A model generated the notes under the pieces. It worked only from the letters and a program-made list of their open reading frames with translations, was not told the DNA's origin and searched no databases. 57,683 nucleotides of DNA from Bacteroidota bacterium (GTDB lineage Bacteria > Bacteroidota > Ignavibacteria > OLB7), in NCBI GenBank assembly GCA_018266795.1, contig JAFDZV010000002.1, positions 1-57,683 on the forward strand, read 5' to 3'. A program made the translations under genes and the position numbers. This document shows, piece by piece, positions 8,530-17,769 of this stretch (position 1 is the stretch's first letter; the number at the start of each line of letters is the position of its first letter).

Positions 8530-10245
8530 ATGGCCTTCGGCGATCTTCCACGGCAACCGAACATTCTCATCATCATCAGCGACCAGCAGAGCGCGCACCC
8601 ATACTGGCCGGCGGGCTGGGAGGAGGAGAACCTTCCGGCGATGCAGCGGCTGAAGAACAACGGCATCACCTTCCAACGCGGCTACACGAACTCCTGCACC
8701 TGCTCTCCCAGCCGCACGACGCTCTTTACCGGACTGTATCCTTCGCAGCATGGCGTGATCGAGGTGCTGGAGTTCGACAGCATGAGCGATCCGATGGAGG
8801 GAGGAATCACATCCGTCAAGGAACGCAGGCAGCGCGGGCTTGCGAGCAACCTGCAGAACATGGCTCGCATGATGAAGAGCGCCGGCTACAACGTTGTGTA
8901 CAAGGGGAAGTGGCATCTCACCAAGCCGGTGCAGTACAGCAACCCGCTCAAGCAGAAGTACTGGACCGAAGCGGATGTCGCGCACCTTGCGGACCGGTGG
9001 GGATTCGACGACTGGGGGTTTCCCGATGCGGGAGACAACCTGAAGATCGCGAACATGGGCGGCGGCCGCACCAACAACGATGGCCGCTTCGTGGACGGTA
9101 ACGGCCAGTCCGCAAAGTACGGATATCTGCCGAAGGAACTCACCGAGCGCCAGAGCGTTCTTCACTTCCTGGAGAACTACAACTCGGACAAGCCGTTCTG
9201 CCTGATCGTCTCGCTGGTGAATCCGCACGACGTGCTTGCCTATCCCGGCACGGGCGGCGCATATATCACCGTCGACGGCAAGCAGATCCCGCTGTATGAG
9301 GCCGCCGGCTACAGGAATTCCGACTTCGACTCGCTCGACATCGAGGCGCCTCCAACGGCTGAGGAGTCGCTGCTGACGAAGCCGAGGGCGCAGACGGAGT
9401 TTCGCGCGGTGAGCAATGCGGGGAACGGCGATATCCCGGCCGGCTCCGGCGACATTCAGAGTTACTGCCAGTTCTACGCCTACCTCTGCACGGTCGTCGA
9501 CAACGAGATCATGAAGGTGCTGAACACTCTGGACTCCACCGGCCGGACGGACGATACCATCATCTTCCGAATCAGCGATCATGGCGACATGGCGATGTCG
9601 CACGGCCGCCAGCGCCAGAAGATGTACAACGTCTACCAGGAGACTCTCAACGTTCCCTTCATCATCTCCAATCCCCTCCTCTACCCCACCCCGCAGACTA
9701 CGGACTCGCTCGCCGGCCTGATCGATATCATGCCGACGCTTGCAACAATTGCCGGCGTTCCGAACCCGGAGAGCTACATCTTCAAGGGGAAGGATCTGGC
9801 GCCGATCCTCGCGAATCCCACGACGGAGGTTCAGGACTTCGTGCACTTCACGTACGATGATCTCTACTTCTACGTCCCTGGACCAAATCATATCCGCTGC
9901 ATCACGGAGAAGGGATGGAAGTATGCCGTCTATTACGACATCTACGACGGCAGGCAGCCGGAGTACGAGATGTACAATCTCGTCGCCGACCCGAGCGAGA
10001 CACGGAACCTGGCGTTCCCGTCGGTCTTTGAATCGCTGTCGCCCGAGATGCAGGCCGTAGTGAGCGGCGAGCGTGCACGCCTGCACGAGAAGCTCACGCA
10101 GGCGATACTGGACCTTGGGACGATGCCGGACATGATCACGTGGCCGCGCGGACCGGGCTATGACCAGCTCTCCTCCACCGACCTGCCACGCAACAGCCCG
10201 TACATTGCAACCAACGAGACGGAGGAGATGACGTCGACGGCGTAA
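8530..10245 (+). CDS. Type I (formylglycine-dependent) sulfatase
   Basis: 571 residues of the alkaline-phosphatase superfamily. N-terminal PNILIIISDQQ supplies the metal-binding Asp, and CSPSRTTLFTG (Cys58-Ser-Pro-Ser-Arg) is the C-x-P-x-R sulfatase signature whose Cys is oxidised to formylglycine. GKWHLT, NPHD and ISDHGDMAMSHG are the later conserved metal and substrate motifs. It should hydrolyse a sulfate ester (substrate unknown) or act on a related phosphoester. No signal peptide is visible, which is unusual for a glycan sulfatase. ATG 8530 has AGGAG 7 nt upstream. No formylglycine-generating enzyme is in the window. Short heptamer repeats follow the gene. Confidence 0.88.
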   Translation: MAFGDLPRQPNILIIISDQQSAHPYWPAGWEEENLPAMQRLKNNGITFQRGYTNSCTCSPSRTTLFTGLYPSQHGVIEVLEFDSMSDPMEGGITSVKERRQRGLASNLQNMARMMKSAGYNVVYKGKWHLTKPVQYSNPLKQKYWTEADVAHLADRWGFDDWGFPDAGDNLKIANMGGGRTNNDGRFVDGNGQSAKYGYLPKELTERQSVLHFLENYNSDKPFCLIVSLVNPHDVLAYPGTGGAYITVDGKQIPLYEAAGYRNSDFDSLDIEAPPTAEESLLTKPRAQTEFRAVSNAGNGDIPAGSGDIQSYCQFYAYLCTVVDNEIMKVLNTLDSTGRTDDTIIFRISDHGDMAMSHGRQRQKMYNVYQETLNVPFIISNPLLYPTPQTTDSLAGLIDIMPTLATIAGVPNPESYIFKGKDLAPILANPTTEVQDFVHFTYDDLYFYVPGPNHIRCITEKGWKYAVYYDIYDGRQPEYEMYNLVADPSETRNLAFPSVFESLSPEMQAVVSGERARLHEKLTQAILDLGTMPDMITWPRGPGYDQLSSTDLPRNSPYIATNETEEMTSTA

Positions 10246-10247
10246 GC

Positions 10248-10294
10248 CGTGCTTGGGTCTTCGTGCCTGGTGCTTGGTGCTTGGTGCTTGGTGT
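10248..10294. repeat. Heptamer repeat cluster (GCTTGGT)n
   Basis: GTGCTTGG motif repeated about five times, some copies imperfect, immediately after the sulfatase stop. On the minus strand it reads CCAAGCACCAAGCA. Confidence 0.8.
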
Positions 10295-10584
10295 GCCGAG
10301 TCAGGCGTGCCGAAGTTCGTTCCCGTGCCCGCCCTGATGCATAGTCGGGGCGGGCACGTTGCCATACAATGCTGTGATACGTACGGGCACCATCGTGTAC
10401 TGCGATCCGCCCGCGAGGGAAGCCGCCACTGTTGTACACCGGACTTCGCGATGACGCGCCAATACCATCATGCAATGCAGATGCACCCTGTCTGTAGCGG
10501 ATGCAGCCGTTCTCTCCTCCTCGAGTTCCGGATCATTGGAGGCGGCGCTTCTACAGATAGAACGGAGCCAACGGCAAGCGACCC

Positions 10585-10620
10585 GGTGCTTCGTGCTTGG
10601 GTCTTGGTGCTTCGTTGTTC
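10585..10620. repeat. Heptamer repeat cluster, second copy
   Basis: GGTGCTTCGTGCTTGGG followed by TCTTGGTGCTTCG, the same heptamer family as 10248-10294, with more substitutions. Confidence 0.7.
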
Positions 10621-10826
10621 GGTGACAGCCGGCCGATTCGTTGCCAAGCACCACAGCGAGGCGCAGCCGAGCGTACCAAGTCCCAAGTACGATACATCAA
10701 CGAATTACAACAGCTCGATAACGGTGCGATAACACGGCGATAACGTGGCGCGAATATGTTGGGCCTGCACTTCACACCGGCCGCAGGCCTGCGGCCAAAT
10801 GCAGCCAAACCAAAATTCTGACATCA

Positions 10827-13385
10827 ATGCGGACACTGAACGTTGTTATCGCGGCGATTGCCATTACCGCGACGCTACTCCTGGGCACGCCGGCGCATGC
10901 CCAGCCCGCCGTCGGCACCTATCTTCTTCCGGATTCGCTGACGCCGGCGATCCCCGGCTCGAACCTTTTGAAGGAAGGCGGATTCTCGTCGCTCTTCTAC
11001 GTTGGACACAACGAGTTCTGGACGATCACGGATCGCGGGCCGAACGTGACCTCCGGTAGTTTTCTCGTCCTCCCCGTACCCAATTTCCAGCCGACGATCT
11101 ACAAGATCCGTCTCAACATGGACGGCACGCTCAATGTCATCGGTTCGCTTCCGCTCATGCGGCCGGACGGCACACCGGTCACCGGCCTTCCGGAGCCGGC
11201 CCCGTACAACACCGGCGAAGTGGCAGCGGACACCAACCTCACACCGCTCGGTACCGATGACTTCGGATTCGATACGGAGGGCATCCTCCGCGCGCCGGAC
11301 GGCACGTTCTGGTTCTGCGAGGAATATGCACCCGGCATCGCGCACGTTGCAGCAGACGGACGGGTGATCGACCGCGTTCGCCCGCAGCCGGCCGGCGGCC
11401 TGCCGGACATCCTGAAGAAGCGCGTGGTGAACCGCGGCTTCGAGGGTATTGCGATGACGCCGAACGGCAAGATCTATGGAATGGTGCAGAGCGGCCTCGC
11501 CAACGGGTTTGCGAACACCGCAACCGCGAACACCAACGCGGGCAACAACACGGAGATGATGCGCCTGGTGGAATACGATCCTGCTACCGGCAACACACGC
11601 ATGTTCGCCTACCTGATGGATGCCGGCTATCCGGCCTCGGGCGGAGGCAACGCACGCCGTCGCGATATCAAGATCGGCGACATGGCGGCCGTGAACAACG
11701 ACGAGTTGATCGTCACGGAGCACGTGACGCGCGGCACGAGCAACGTGAAGAAGATCTACAAGATCTCGCTCTCCGGCGCAACGCCGATCACCGCAGAGAG
11801 CTTCACCGTGGGCGCAACCACCAAGTCGCTGGAGGAGCTCTCCCGCACGGAGATCACCACTGTCGCCGGCATCACGCCGCTCCCCAAGACGCTGGTGATC
11901 GATCTGAACGCACCCGGCGCCGGTAACACACCGTGGCCCGTCGAGCTGGACAAGCCGGAGGGTCTGGCAATCGTCTCGCCGACGCGCATCGCGATCTGCA
12001 ACGACAATGACTTCGCAGTCGATGTGGACTCGCTCGGCCACATCATCGTCAACGGCAAGCCGACCAAGACCGTGGTGTACGATCTCGCCACGCCGCTGAA
12101 CTTCCAGCAGCCGTCGCAGGTGACGCTCGATCCGGTTGGCAACGCTCCGGTGTGCCCCGGCAACTCCGTCACGTTCACGGCAGCGGCGATCGGCGCTCCT
12201 GCACCGACGGTTCAGTGGCAGGTGAGCACGGACGCGGGCGCTCACTACACGAACGTTGCCGGCGCCACGTCCGATGCGCTGACCATTGCTCCGGCAACGC
12301 TCGCGATGAACGGCAATCTGTATCGCGCGGTGTATACGAATGCCAACGGTACCGGTACATCCGCGGCGGCCCGGCTCTCCGTGGTGGACAGCCTTGCCCC
12401 GGTGCCGTCCGTCGCCGTTCTGCCAACGGTAACCGGTGTCTGCTCGGCAACGGTGGCAACCGCTCCGACCGCGGTTGACAACTGCGCCGGCACCATCACC
12501 GGAACCACGGCCGATCCCCTCTCCTACACGGCGCAGGGAACGTACACCATTCACTGGCGCTTCGACGATCACAACGGCAACGTGGCCACGCAGACGCAGA
12601 CAGTGATCGTGCGCGACACAGTTCGCCCAACGATCACGGTAACGGTGAGCCCAACATCGCTCTCGCCCGCAAACGGCCGCCTGTATACCATCACCGCCAC
12701 GGTGACCGCGAACGACAACTGCAGCGGCGTCTCGTACGTGCTCACCTCCATCACCAGCAGCGATGCGGATCGCCATCACAACGGGCATGGCGATCATGAC
12801 GATCACTGCAACGCTCCGCAAGACATCCAGAATGCAGCGTACGGCACGCCGGACCGTACGTTCGATCTGCGCGCCGATCGCGATGACGACGAAACCCGTA
12901 CCTACACGATCACCTACACCGCCACCGATGCCGCCGGCAACACCGCGACGGCCACGGCAACGGTTACCGTCCCCGGCCCGCACGACAACGGTCACGGGCA
13001 TGACGACGACAATCATGGTAACGACTGCAACGGCAACAACGGTCACGACAACGATGACCATGGCCGCCGCAAGCTGGTGATTGCCGGCAGCCAGGAATCG
13101 CTGGGCGGCGCAGGCTTCGCAAGCACCGTTGCTCCCACGCCGTTCTCCGCCGGCACCACGCTCGGCTTCACGCTGGCCCAGGACGCCGTTGTCCGCTTGC
13201 GGATCTTCGACGTGCGCGGCACGCTGGTGGCAACCCTTGCCGATGGCACCATGAACGCCGGCGTGCATGGACTGCAGTGGAACGGTTCGGCGTCGAATGG
13301 CACGGCCGTCGCAGCCGGAACGTACTTCTATACCATCGAGGCAAACGGGGTAACAGAGACCGGTTCGATGGTGGTGGTACGATAA
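10827..13385 (+). CDS. Secreted esterase-like/phytase-like protein with T9SS sorting domain
   Basis: 852 residues: Sec signal (VVIAAIAITATLLLGTPAHAQ), an N-terminal domain of about 410 residues with the phytase-like esterase pattern (ITDRGPN, FDTEGILRAPDGTFWFCEEYAPGI, NRGFEGIAMTPNGKIYGM, LDKPEGLAIVSPTRIAICNDNDF), then an Ig-like domain (about 425-520: VCPGNSVTFTAAAIG), a HYR-like domain (about 530-600) and two tracts very rich in His, Asp, Asn and Gly (about 645-665 and 715-750). The last 80 residues (FSAGTTLGFTLAQDAVVRLRIFDVRG...GTYFYTIE...MVVVR) form a FlgD-like T9SS type A sorting domain. Probably surface-anchored or released, perhaps a metal-dependent phosphoesterase. No Shine-Dalgarno is visible. 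A strong hairpin follows. Confidence 0.85.
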   Translation: MRTLNVVIAAIAITATLLLGTPAHAQPAVGTYLLPDSLTPAIPGSNLLKEGGFSSLFYVGHNEFWTITDRGPNVTSGSFLVLPVPNFQPTIYKIRLNMDGTLNVIGSLPLMRPDGTPVTGLPEPAPYNTGEVAADTNLTPLGTDDFGFDTEGILRAPDGTFWFCEEYAPGIAHVAADGRVIDRVRPQPAGGLPDILKKRVVNRGFEGIAMTPNGKIYGMVQSGLANGFANTATANTNAGNNTEMMRLVEYDPATGNTRMFAYLMDAGYPASGGGNARRRDIKIGDMAAVNNDELIVTEHVTRGTSNVKKIYKISLSGATPITAESFTVGATTKSLEELSRTEITTVAGITPLPKTLVIDLNAPGAGNTPWPVELDKPEGLAIVSPTRIAICNDNDFAVDVDSLGHIIVNGKPTKTVVYDLATPLNFQQPSQVTLDPVGNAPVCPGNSVTFTAAAIGAPAPTVQWQVSTDAGAHYTNVAGATSDALTIAPATLAMNGNLYRAVYTNANGTGTSAAARLSVVDSLAPVPSVAVLPTVTGVCSATVATAPTAVDNCAGTITGTTADPLSYTAQGTYTIHWRFDDHNGNVATQTQTVIVRDTVRPTITVTVSPTSLSPANGRLYTITATVTANDNCSGVSYVLTSITSSDADRHHNGHGDHDDHCNAPQDIQNAAYGTPDRTFDLRADRDDDETRTYTITYTATDAAGNTATATATVTVPGPHDNGHGHDDDNHGNDCNGNNGHDNDDHGRRKLVIAGSQESLGGAGFASTVAPTPFSAGTTLGFTLAQDAVVRLRIFDVRGTLVATLADGTMNAGVHGLQWNGSASNGTAVAAGTYFYTIEANGVTETGSMVVVR

Positions 13386-13473
13386 CGTCGCCGCCGGCCT
13401 GCGTTCGCTGCGATACGCGCACGCGGGCCTGCACGCGCCGCACGTGAAACGTCGGGTCCGGACGATCAGAAAC

Positions 13474-13505
13474 AATGGCGCCGCCAGTCCAGAGGCGGCG
13501 CCATT
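13474..13505 (+). terminator. Terminator after phytase-like gene
   Basis: AATGGCGCCGCC (13474-13485) pairs perfectly with GGCGGCGCCATT (13494-13505) over an 8-nt loop, 88 nt after the stop, followed by ACTGTTTGG. Confidence 0.75.
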
Positions 13506-13521
13506 ACTGTTTGGAGGGTGG

Positions 13522-13560
13522 AGCTTGGATCTCGGTGCTTGGATCTTGGTGCTTGGTGCA
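13522..13560. repeat. Heptamer repeat cluster, third copy
   Basis: GCTTGGATCTCGGTGCTTGG followed by ATCTTGGTGCTTGGTGC, the same heptamer family as at 10.25 and 10.59 kb. A more degenerate trace is at 13793-13818 (TTCTTGGTGTTTTGGTTTCG). Confidence 0.7.
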
Positions 13561-14078
13561 TGGACAGGTATATGCGATGCGGTTGAGAGGCGCGTGGATC
13601 ATCGCAGTGGATGATGGCGCGGAGAGCGGATCGATAGCTGCTGGTCCGCTCTATCTGTAGACCTGGCGTCTTCAACTGATCTCGAGCTCCCCGCAGGGAG
13701 CGGCCTGTGCTTTCATTCGGAACCGAGAAGACGCTCCTTGAACTCGGGGGAGAGGAGATCGCCGCCTTTGCTACAGATAAGTTGCATCCGCGTTCTTGGT
13801 GTTTTGGTTTCGGTGCATAGGACGCCCGGCTGCACCAGGCAGTAGCAGTTGATCGAACGTCGGTGGAACGACTGAGAGAATTGGCTGGCTCCGGACTGTA
13901 CCGCAGCGCGAAGACCGCTACAGCCTGCAAATTATTTTCACCAGTCTGGCGGGAACTGTCAGGTTTACACCACAACGGCGTTATCACCATAATCCAACGA
14001 AGTGCGCATGTAGCGGGCACCAACGGCAATACGTGCGCATATTTCGGCTGTCGGAATAATAATGGAAACAGGAGACCA
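13561..14078. other. Intergenic, no gene seen
   Basis: About 520 bp between a heptamer cluster and the small secreted gene at 14079. It holds the degenerate heptamer trace at 13793-13818 and the presumed promoter of the downstream gene. No convincing open frame. Confidence 0.45.
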
Positions 14079-14537
14079 ATGATGAACAACGCAACCTGGA
14101 GAAGTTCTGCAATTGAGAGAGTAACGCTCACAGCCGTATTCACCCTCGCCTTGCTTGCAGTGTCGGTAACGAGATCGAATGCTCAAATCGGGCCTTGTGA
14201 CGGCTATGTAGTCACCACGCAGGGAGTTTCCGCAATCGGCATTTTTCAGTTCAACATTGTCGTGCACTACGACTCTACAACGTCGTCGGGAATCATACAC
14301 CAGGGCGAAACCAGAAGCATCACACCGGATGGGACTGCGAATTTCAGCTATTATCCGGCCGGCGGAAAGACAATGCTGTCCATCGACATGTTTGGACAGA
14401 GTATCCCTGCGGATGGCCAGCCGCACAAGATTACATTGAGTAATGGCTATTGCTTGCAGGTTACAATATTGCCGGCATATCCGGGGTTCCCGTGTCCGGT
14501 AAATGTTGAAATTATGACTGTGTCATGCACTTCGTAA
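14079..14537 (+). CDS. Small secreted protein, possible distant Cys-rich relative
   Basis: 152 residues with a Sec signal (VTLTAVFTLALLAVSVTRSNA-QI). The mature part is beta-rich and has only four Cys (PCDGY, GYCLQV, FPCPVN, VSCTS). It has the same length, layout and signal type as the Cys-rich paralogues but lacks their CC-x(2)-V-C tail, so membership is doubtful. AGGAG precedes ATG 14079 (two consecutive ATGs). The DNA is visibly AT-richer than its surroundings, which may reflect transfer. A terminator hairpin begins 12 nt after the stop, so it is a single-gene unit. Confidence 0.65.
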   Translation: MMNNATWRSSAIERVTLTAVFTLALLAVSVTRSNAQIGPCDGYVVTTQGVSAIGIFQFNIVVHYDSTTSSGIIHQGETRSITPDGTANFSYYPAGGKTMLSIDMFGQSIPADGQPHKITLSNGYCLQVTILPAYPGFPCPVNVEIMTVSCTS

Positions 14538-14549
14538 TAATGCAGCGGC

Positions 14550-14582
14550 ACTGGCGCTGCCCCACCGAAGGGCGGCGCCAGT
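14550..14582 (+). terminator. Terminator after small secreted gene
   Basis: ACTGGCGC-T-GCC pairs with GGC-G-GCGCCAGT over CCACCGAAG, one mismatch, followed by CTTCG. Confidence 0.65.
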
Positions 14583-14654
14583 CTTCGCAACCGGATAGTG
14601 CGCTCGTACGTGCTCAGGCACGCGTTCCAGCCGGGCGAAAGGATCGCGCCGGCC

Positions 14655-15479
14655 TCACCCACCTCGAAAGAACATCCCCGCATTCTGCGCGATGATGAAC
14701 ACCGCCATGGCCACGAGAGCGATGGCGAAGATGCGACGGAGCGTTGCGCCGTTGGTGCGCCGCCCGATCCAGATGCCGAGACCGATGCCGGCAATCGCGA
14801 TGGCGGTGAAGAGTGTCAGGTAGGAGGTGAGAGGATAGCCACCGATGGTGGTGAGGGCGATCCTGTGGCGGATGCTTTCCTGCAGCATATAGCCGGTGAA
14901 GCCGGAGGCGGAGTTGATGGCGATCACCAGCAGGCTGGTTCCCACCGCTCGCTTCATCGGCATGTTGCCGAGCAGCACGAGCGCCGGCACAATCAGGAAG
15001 CCGCCTCCCACACCGACGAAACCGGTCAGCACACCCACCGCAACGCCACGAAGCAGCGTTGCCAGGAGCAGGGCGGGCAACTTCCCGGCCGGAACGCCAT
15101 CCCCGGGCACGGGAAGGGCCGCACCGCGCCTCGGGCGGAGCATGGAGATGGCCGCGGTGAGCATGACGATTGCGAACACCACAAGCTGCACGGAGCCATC
15201 AACCAGGCGGCTCAGGGCGGAACCACCGAACGCTCCGGCTGCGGAGCCGGCGGCGAAGATCAGCGCCGTTCGCACGTCCACGTTGCGGGCACGCAGATGC
15301 GGAATGGTTCCGGCAAGGCTGGCGGCGCCCACAACGCCCAGGCTGAGTGCGATTGCGAGTTTGGATTCGATGCCCAGCACGTACACGAACACCGGCACGG
15401 CGAGAATGCTCCCGCCGCCGCCAAGCAGCCCCAGCAGGGTTCCGATCATCAACGCAAGAAATAATCCGAGTGCTTCCAT
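14655..15479 (-). CDS. TauE/SafE-family membrane transporter
   Basis: 274 residues with about eight hydrophobic segments arranged as two repeats. Each begins with the Gly-rich family motif: LLGLLGGGGSILAVPVFVYVLG near the N-terminus and LTGFVGVGGGFLIVPALVLLG near residue 165. The TauE/SafE family moves small sulfur-containing anions (sulfite, sulfoacetate, thiosulfate) across the inner membrane; the substrate cannot be told here. The chosen ATG (MEALGLFLAL) has AGGGG upstream; in-frame ATGs at 15506 and 15527 would add up to 16 residues. No neighbour suggests a sulfur pathway. Confidence 0.85.
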   Translation of the reverse strand: MEALGLFLALMIGTLLGLLGGGGSILAVPVFVYVLGIESKLAIALSLGVVGAASLAGTIPHLRARNVDVRTALIFAAGSAAGAFGGSALSRLVDGSVQLVVFAIVMLTAAISMLRPRRGAALPVPGDGVPAGKLPALLLATLLRGVAVGVLTGFVGVGGGFLIVPALVLLGNMPMKRAVGTSLLVIAINSASGFTGYMLQESIRHRIALTTIGGYPLTSYLTLFTAIAIAGIGLGIWIGRRTNGATLRRIFAIALVAMAVFIIAQNAGMFFRGG

Positions 15480-15689
15480 GTTGGTCCCCTGCGCCGCAGC
15501 GCTCATCGTGATTCCGCCGCGAGGCAACGCGCGGCAGGGCGCAACTTCGCACCGGCCGCGAATCTACGAGAACGGCCGGGCTTCATCACACTCGGTCGCG
15601 GCAGATCCGAACAGATCGTGCTACGATACGACAACGGCATACGGGATTCTTCCGGCATGCGCAACGCTGAGACAATCCAACGTTACGCC

Positions 15690-15711
15690 GGCCGGGAAAT
15701 CTCTCCCGGCC
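15690..15711 (-). terminator. Terminator hairpin after VOC gene
   Basis: GGCCGGGA / TCCCGGCC around a 6-nt loop, 63 nt beyond the stop of the minus-strand gene at 15774. Confidence 0.5.
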
Positions 15712-15773
15712 CCGCACAGTCCGTTCCCACGCCGGCCTGGCGCTTTGCCCCCGCCCTTGCACGGCCCCTCTCC

Positions 15774-16205
15774 CTACGCCTGCTCATGCTCCCAGTACGC
15801 ACCCGGCCGGTAGTTCCCGAAGTACCATTGATGCCCCTCGAGATCCTCCGCCAGATAACCACGCGCTCCGTACTCCTCGTCCTGGAGCGGCCGAACGATA
15901 TGCGCGCCGGCCGCCGCGGCACGGCTGTGGTGTGCGTCGGGATCCGGCACGCAGACGCTCAGCGCGTGTGCACGTCCCATGAGGTCGCGCGGGCTTACCC
16001 GCCCCGCTTCCGGCGCCGCAGAGCTCACCATTATGACGCCGGTTCCCAGACTCAGCTCCGAGTGGTCGATGCGCCCATCCCGGCCCGGCACCACCAGCCG
16101 CTTCGTGAAGCCGAAGGCGTTGCAGAGCCAGTCGATGGCGGCGGGGGCATCGTTGTACGTTAGGCTTGGATGAATGTCCGAAGGAGTGCTGTGATTCGTT
16201 GCCAT
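15774..16205 (-). CDS. VOC-superfamily (glyoxalase/bleomycin-resistance fold) protein
   Basis: 143 residues, a two-beta-alpha-beta-beta-beta layout. It starts HPSLTYNDAPAAIDWLCNAFGF, the typical first strand and helix with Tyr, Ala and Phe-Gly, continues with HSELSLGTGVIMV and VCVPDPDAHHSRAAAAGAHIVRPLQDEEYGARGYLAEDLEGHQWYFG, and ends with the DxxGHxWxF metal-site motif. Closest in style to the PhnB/YdfO-like group of VOC proteins. It is cytosolic, and substrate and function are not predictable. GGAGAG precedes ATG 16205. Gene stands alone. Confidence 0.85.
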   Translation of the reverse strand: MATNHSTPSDIHPSLTYNDAPAAIDWLCNAFGFTKRLVVPGRDGRIDHSELSLGTGVIMVSSAAPEAGRVSPRDLMGRAHALSVCVPDPDAHHSRAAAAGAHIVRPLQDEEYGARGYLAEDLEGHQWYFGNYRPGAYWEHEQA

Positions 16206-16444
16206 GGATCTCTCCAGCTTGATGGTTGCCGGTGCCCGTTCCGAATCCGGCACCATTGCCCCGAACGGGGCGCCCGCGAAGATACGCCCGGCCGGCGATG
16301 AATGCACGGCTGCGGACGCCTGGAGGCCCGCAGCCTGGGCCGCCGCCGGCCCCCTTCGGCGGCTTTGAGTTCCCGGAGCTTTCAGCTATGTTCGGAGCTC
16401 GTTCGCCCATTCATCCACCATTCACTCAAACGCGAGGTATACCT

Positions 16445-16639
16445 ATGCCGGACCCCCATAATCCCAACAACATTACACTTGGCGAGGCCGTGCAGCTTAC
16501 ATCCGGTGTTGGACCGGTGATGGTTGTGGACGAGATCGTGCAGCGCGACGACTCCATCATCGGCAAGTGTGTGTGGCACAGCGACAACGAACATCGCGAG
16601 CAGTGGTATTCGCTGACCAGCCTGCAGGCCGCTCCCTGA
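16445..16639 (+). CDS. DUF2158 (YodC-like) small protein
   Basis: 64 residues. NITLGEAVQLTSGVGPVMVV...KCVWHSDNEHREQWYSLTSL fits the YodC/DUF2158 layout: G-x-x-V-x-L-x-SG-x-x-P-MxV, then C-x-W and a W/F-x-x-x-x-L end. The fold is probably a small beta barrel; the role is unknown. GAGG lies 9 nt before the ATG. A 15-bp-stem terminator follows. A degenerate second copy lies at 19098. Confidence 0.75.
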   Translation: MPDPHNPNNITLGEAVQLTSGVGPVMVVDEIVQRDDSIIGKCVWHSDNEHREQWYSLTSLQAAP

Positions 16640-16674
16640 CGCACGTTCACGGCACGCCCGGTACCCTTTCAACG

Positions 16675-16710
16675 CAGCAGGCCCGGCCGCTCGAACGGCC
16701 GGGCCTGCTG
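16675..16710. terminator. Strong bidirectional terminator
   Basis: CAGCAGGCCCGGCCG (16675-16689) pairs perfectly with CGGCCGGGCCTGCTG (16696-16710) over CTCGAA, a 15-bp stem. It lies between the DUF2158 gene and the convergent Cys-rich gene ending at 16825. Confidence 0.8.
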
Positions 16711-16824
16711 TTGATGTACTGCGCCTGCCGGAACCGGGATGCACATTGGAAGCCTGCAGGCCCTGCGGCGCCAGGCATTGGGAACTCTAATGCGAGGACT
16801 CGATAAGAGAGCGTCCCCTCCGGC

Positions 16825-17223
16825 CTACTGGCATGGGCTGCAGGAGGATATGGTAAGCGAGTTCGTTCCGGAGTCGAAGCAGACCTTGCCGCAGCAGAAC
16901 TCCGGGCCGCCCGTCGCGGGAAGCGGAATGCACGGCGTACAGCCGGGCGAGCCGCCGGTGAAGCTGCGGGTTCTGCCGTTCTGATCCTCGACACCCACAG
17001 GTGCGTAGCCGGCGGGCGTCGGTAGAATGGTGCCGAGGCTTCCCGACGGAACCGTGTACGGTCCGGAGAGCGCCCCGCTTCCATCCACCAGCGTCAGGAG
17101 AATGGTGCAGCCGGTGTTGTTGGTTGCGGTGATCTGGGCTCGGGCCGATGATGCAAGTGCAAGGAAGAACACCAGCGCGATGATGGCCACGAAGAACGGC
17201 GGTCTGGACGTTACGATAGTCAT
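16825..17223 (-). CDS. Small Cys-rich secreted protein, paralogue 3
   Basis: 132 residues. Sec signal FFVAIIALVFFLALASSARA-QI. The mature part keeps the family core: NNTGCTILLTLVDGSG, VPSGSLG, a GxxPVGVEDQNGR segment, CTPCIPLP, FCCGKVCFDSG, and ends in SSCSPCQ. It is more diverged from paralogues 1 and 2, with fewer N-terminal Cys. AGGAGC precedes ATG 17223. A copy of the bipartite motif (with AAAGAGGA) lies 128-157 nt upstream. Function unknown. Confidence 0.72.
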   Translation of the reverse strand: MTIVTSRPPFFVAIIALVFFLALASSARAQITATNNTGCTILLTLVDGSGALSGPYTVPSGSLGTILPTPAGYAPVGVEDQNGRTRSFTGGSPGCTPCIPLPATGGPEFCCGKVCFDSGTNSLTISSCSPCQ

Positions 17224-17350
17224 GATGGTCAGCTCCTGAATGAATGGGATTGCCAGGCCGCGGAGCCCTGCACGGGCCCTGCCGGCCGGAGTGATGAATG
17301 GTGAGGAGGGCATCGGGGCCGGGGGCGATCCTCCTGGCCCCCTCACCAGT

Positions 17351-17380
17351 AAAGAGGAGCTGCGATCGGGGATCTGGACA
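17351..17380. promoter_or_regulatory. Bipartite motif, copy 2 (AAAGAGGA-N16-TGGACA)
   Basis: AAAGAGGA at 17351-17358 (one mismatch to TAAGAGGA) and TGGACA at 17375-17380, spacer exactly 16 nt. Upstream of the minus-strand Cys-rich gene starting at 17223. Confidence 0.45.
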
Positions 17381-17769
17381 TGTGGTGCCGATGCGCCGTT
17401 CGCACGGAGGCGATGATGTTCTTCGATGTTGCGCGCGCCTGACCCGGCCATCGGGCGTCCCCTTGCCCGGTGGAATCCGGGCGGGCTGGAAGGCCGGTGG
17501 GGACTGGGCTGGCGGGTTGTTGAGAAGGAATGCAGTGGGAGGCGCCGGTACGTTCTGCCTGTGTTGAAACTCCCATGCCGGCCCACCCTGCGGACGATTG
17601 CCGAACACCGCGTGATGCCGGCAGAACGCCATCGGTCGCGATTGCCAGCGTGTCCGCGACAAATGCCGCACGGGATTGTCTTGTGAGGGATAGGGATGCA
17701 TGGAAACACTCCGGCTTGCCACTTCCCGTGACAAAAAGCTGCGGCCATTGCTGCGAACCGGAAATCTCC

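Larger units (their letters stand above)
10246..10826. other. Intergenic with heptamer repeats, no gene seen
   Basis: 581 bp between sulfatase and phytase-like gene. It contains two CTTGGTG-type repeat clusters (10248-10294 and 10585-10620) and an inverted partial copy (GCCAAGCACC near 10645). No open frame has protein-like composition. Confidence 0.5.

Noticed and set aside
10875-13475. 866-codon minus-strand open frame opposite the phytase-like gene
   Set aside because: Antisense shadow of a high-GC gene with clear protein features; its composition (Arg/Val-rich, no motifs) is non-coding.
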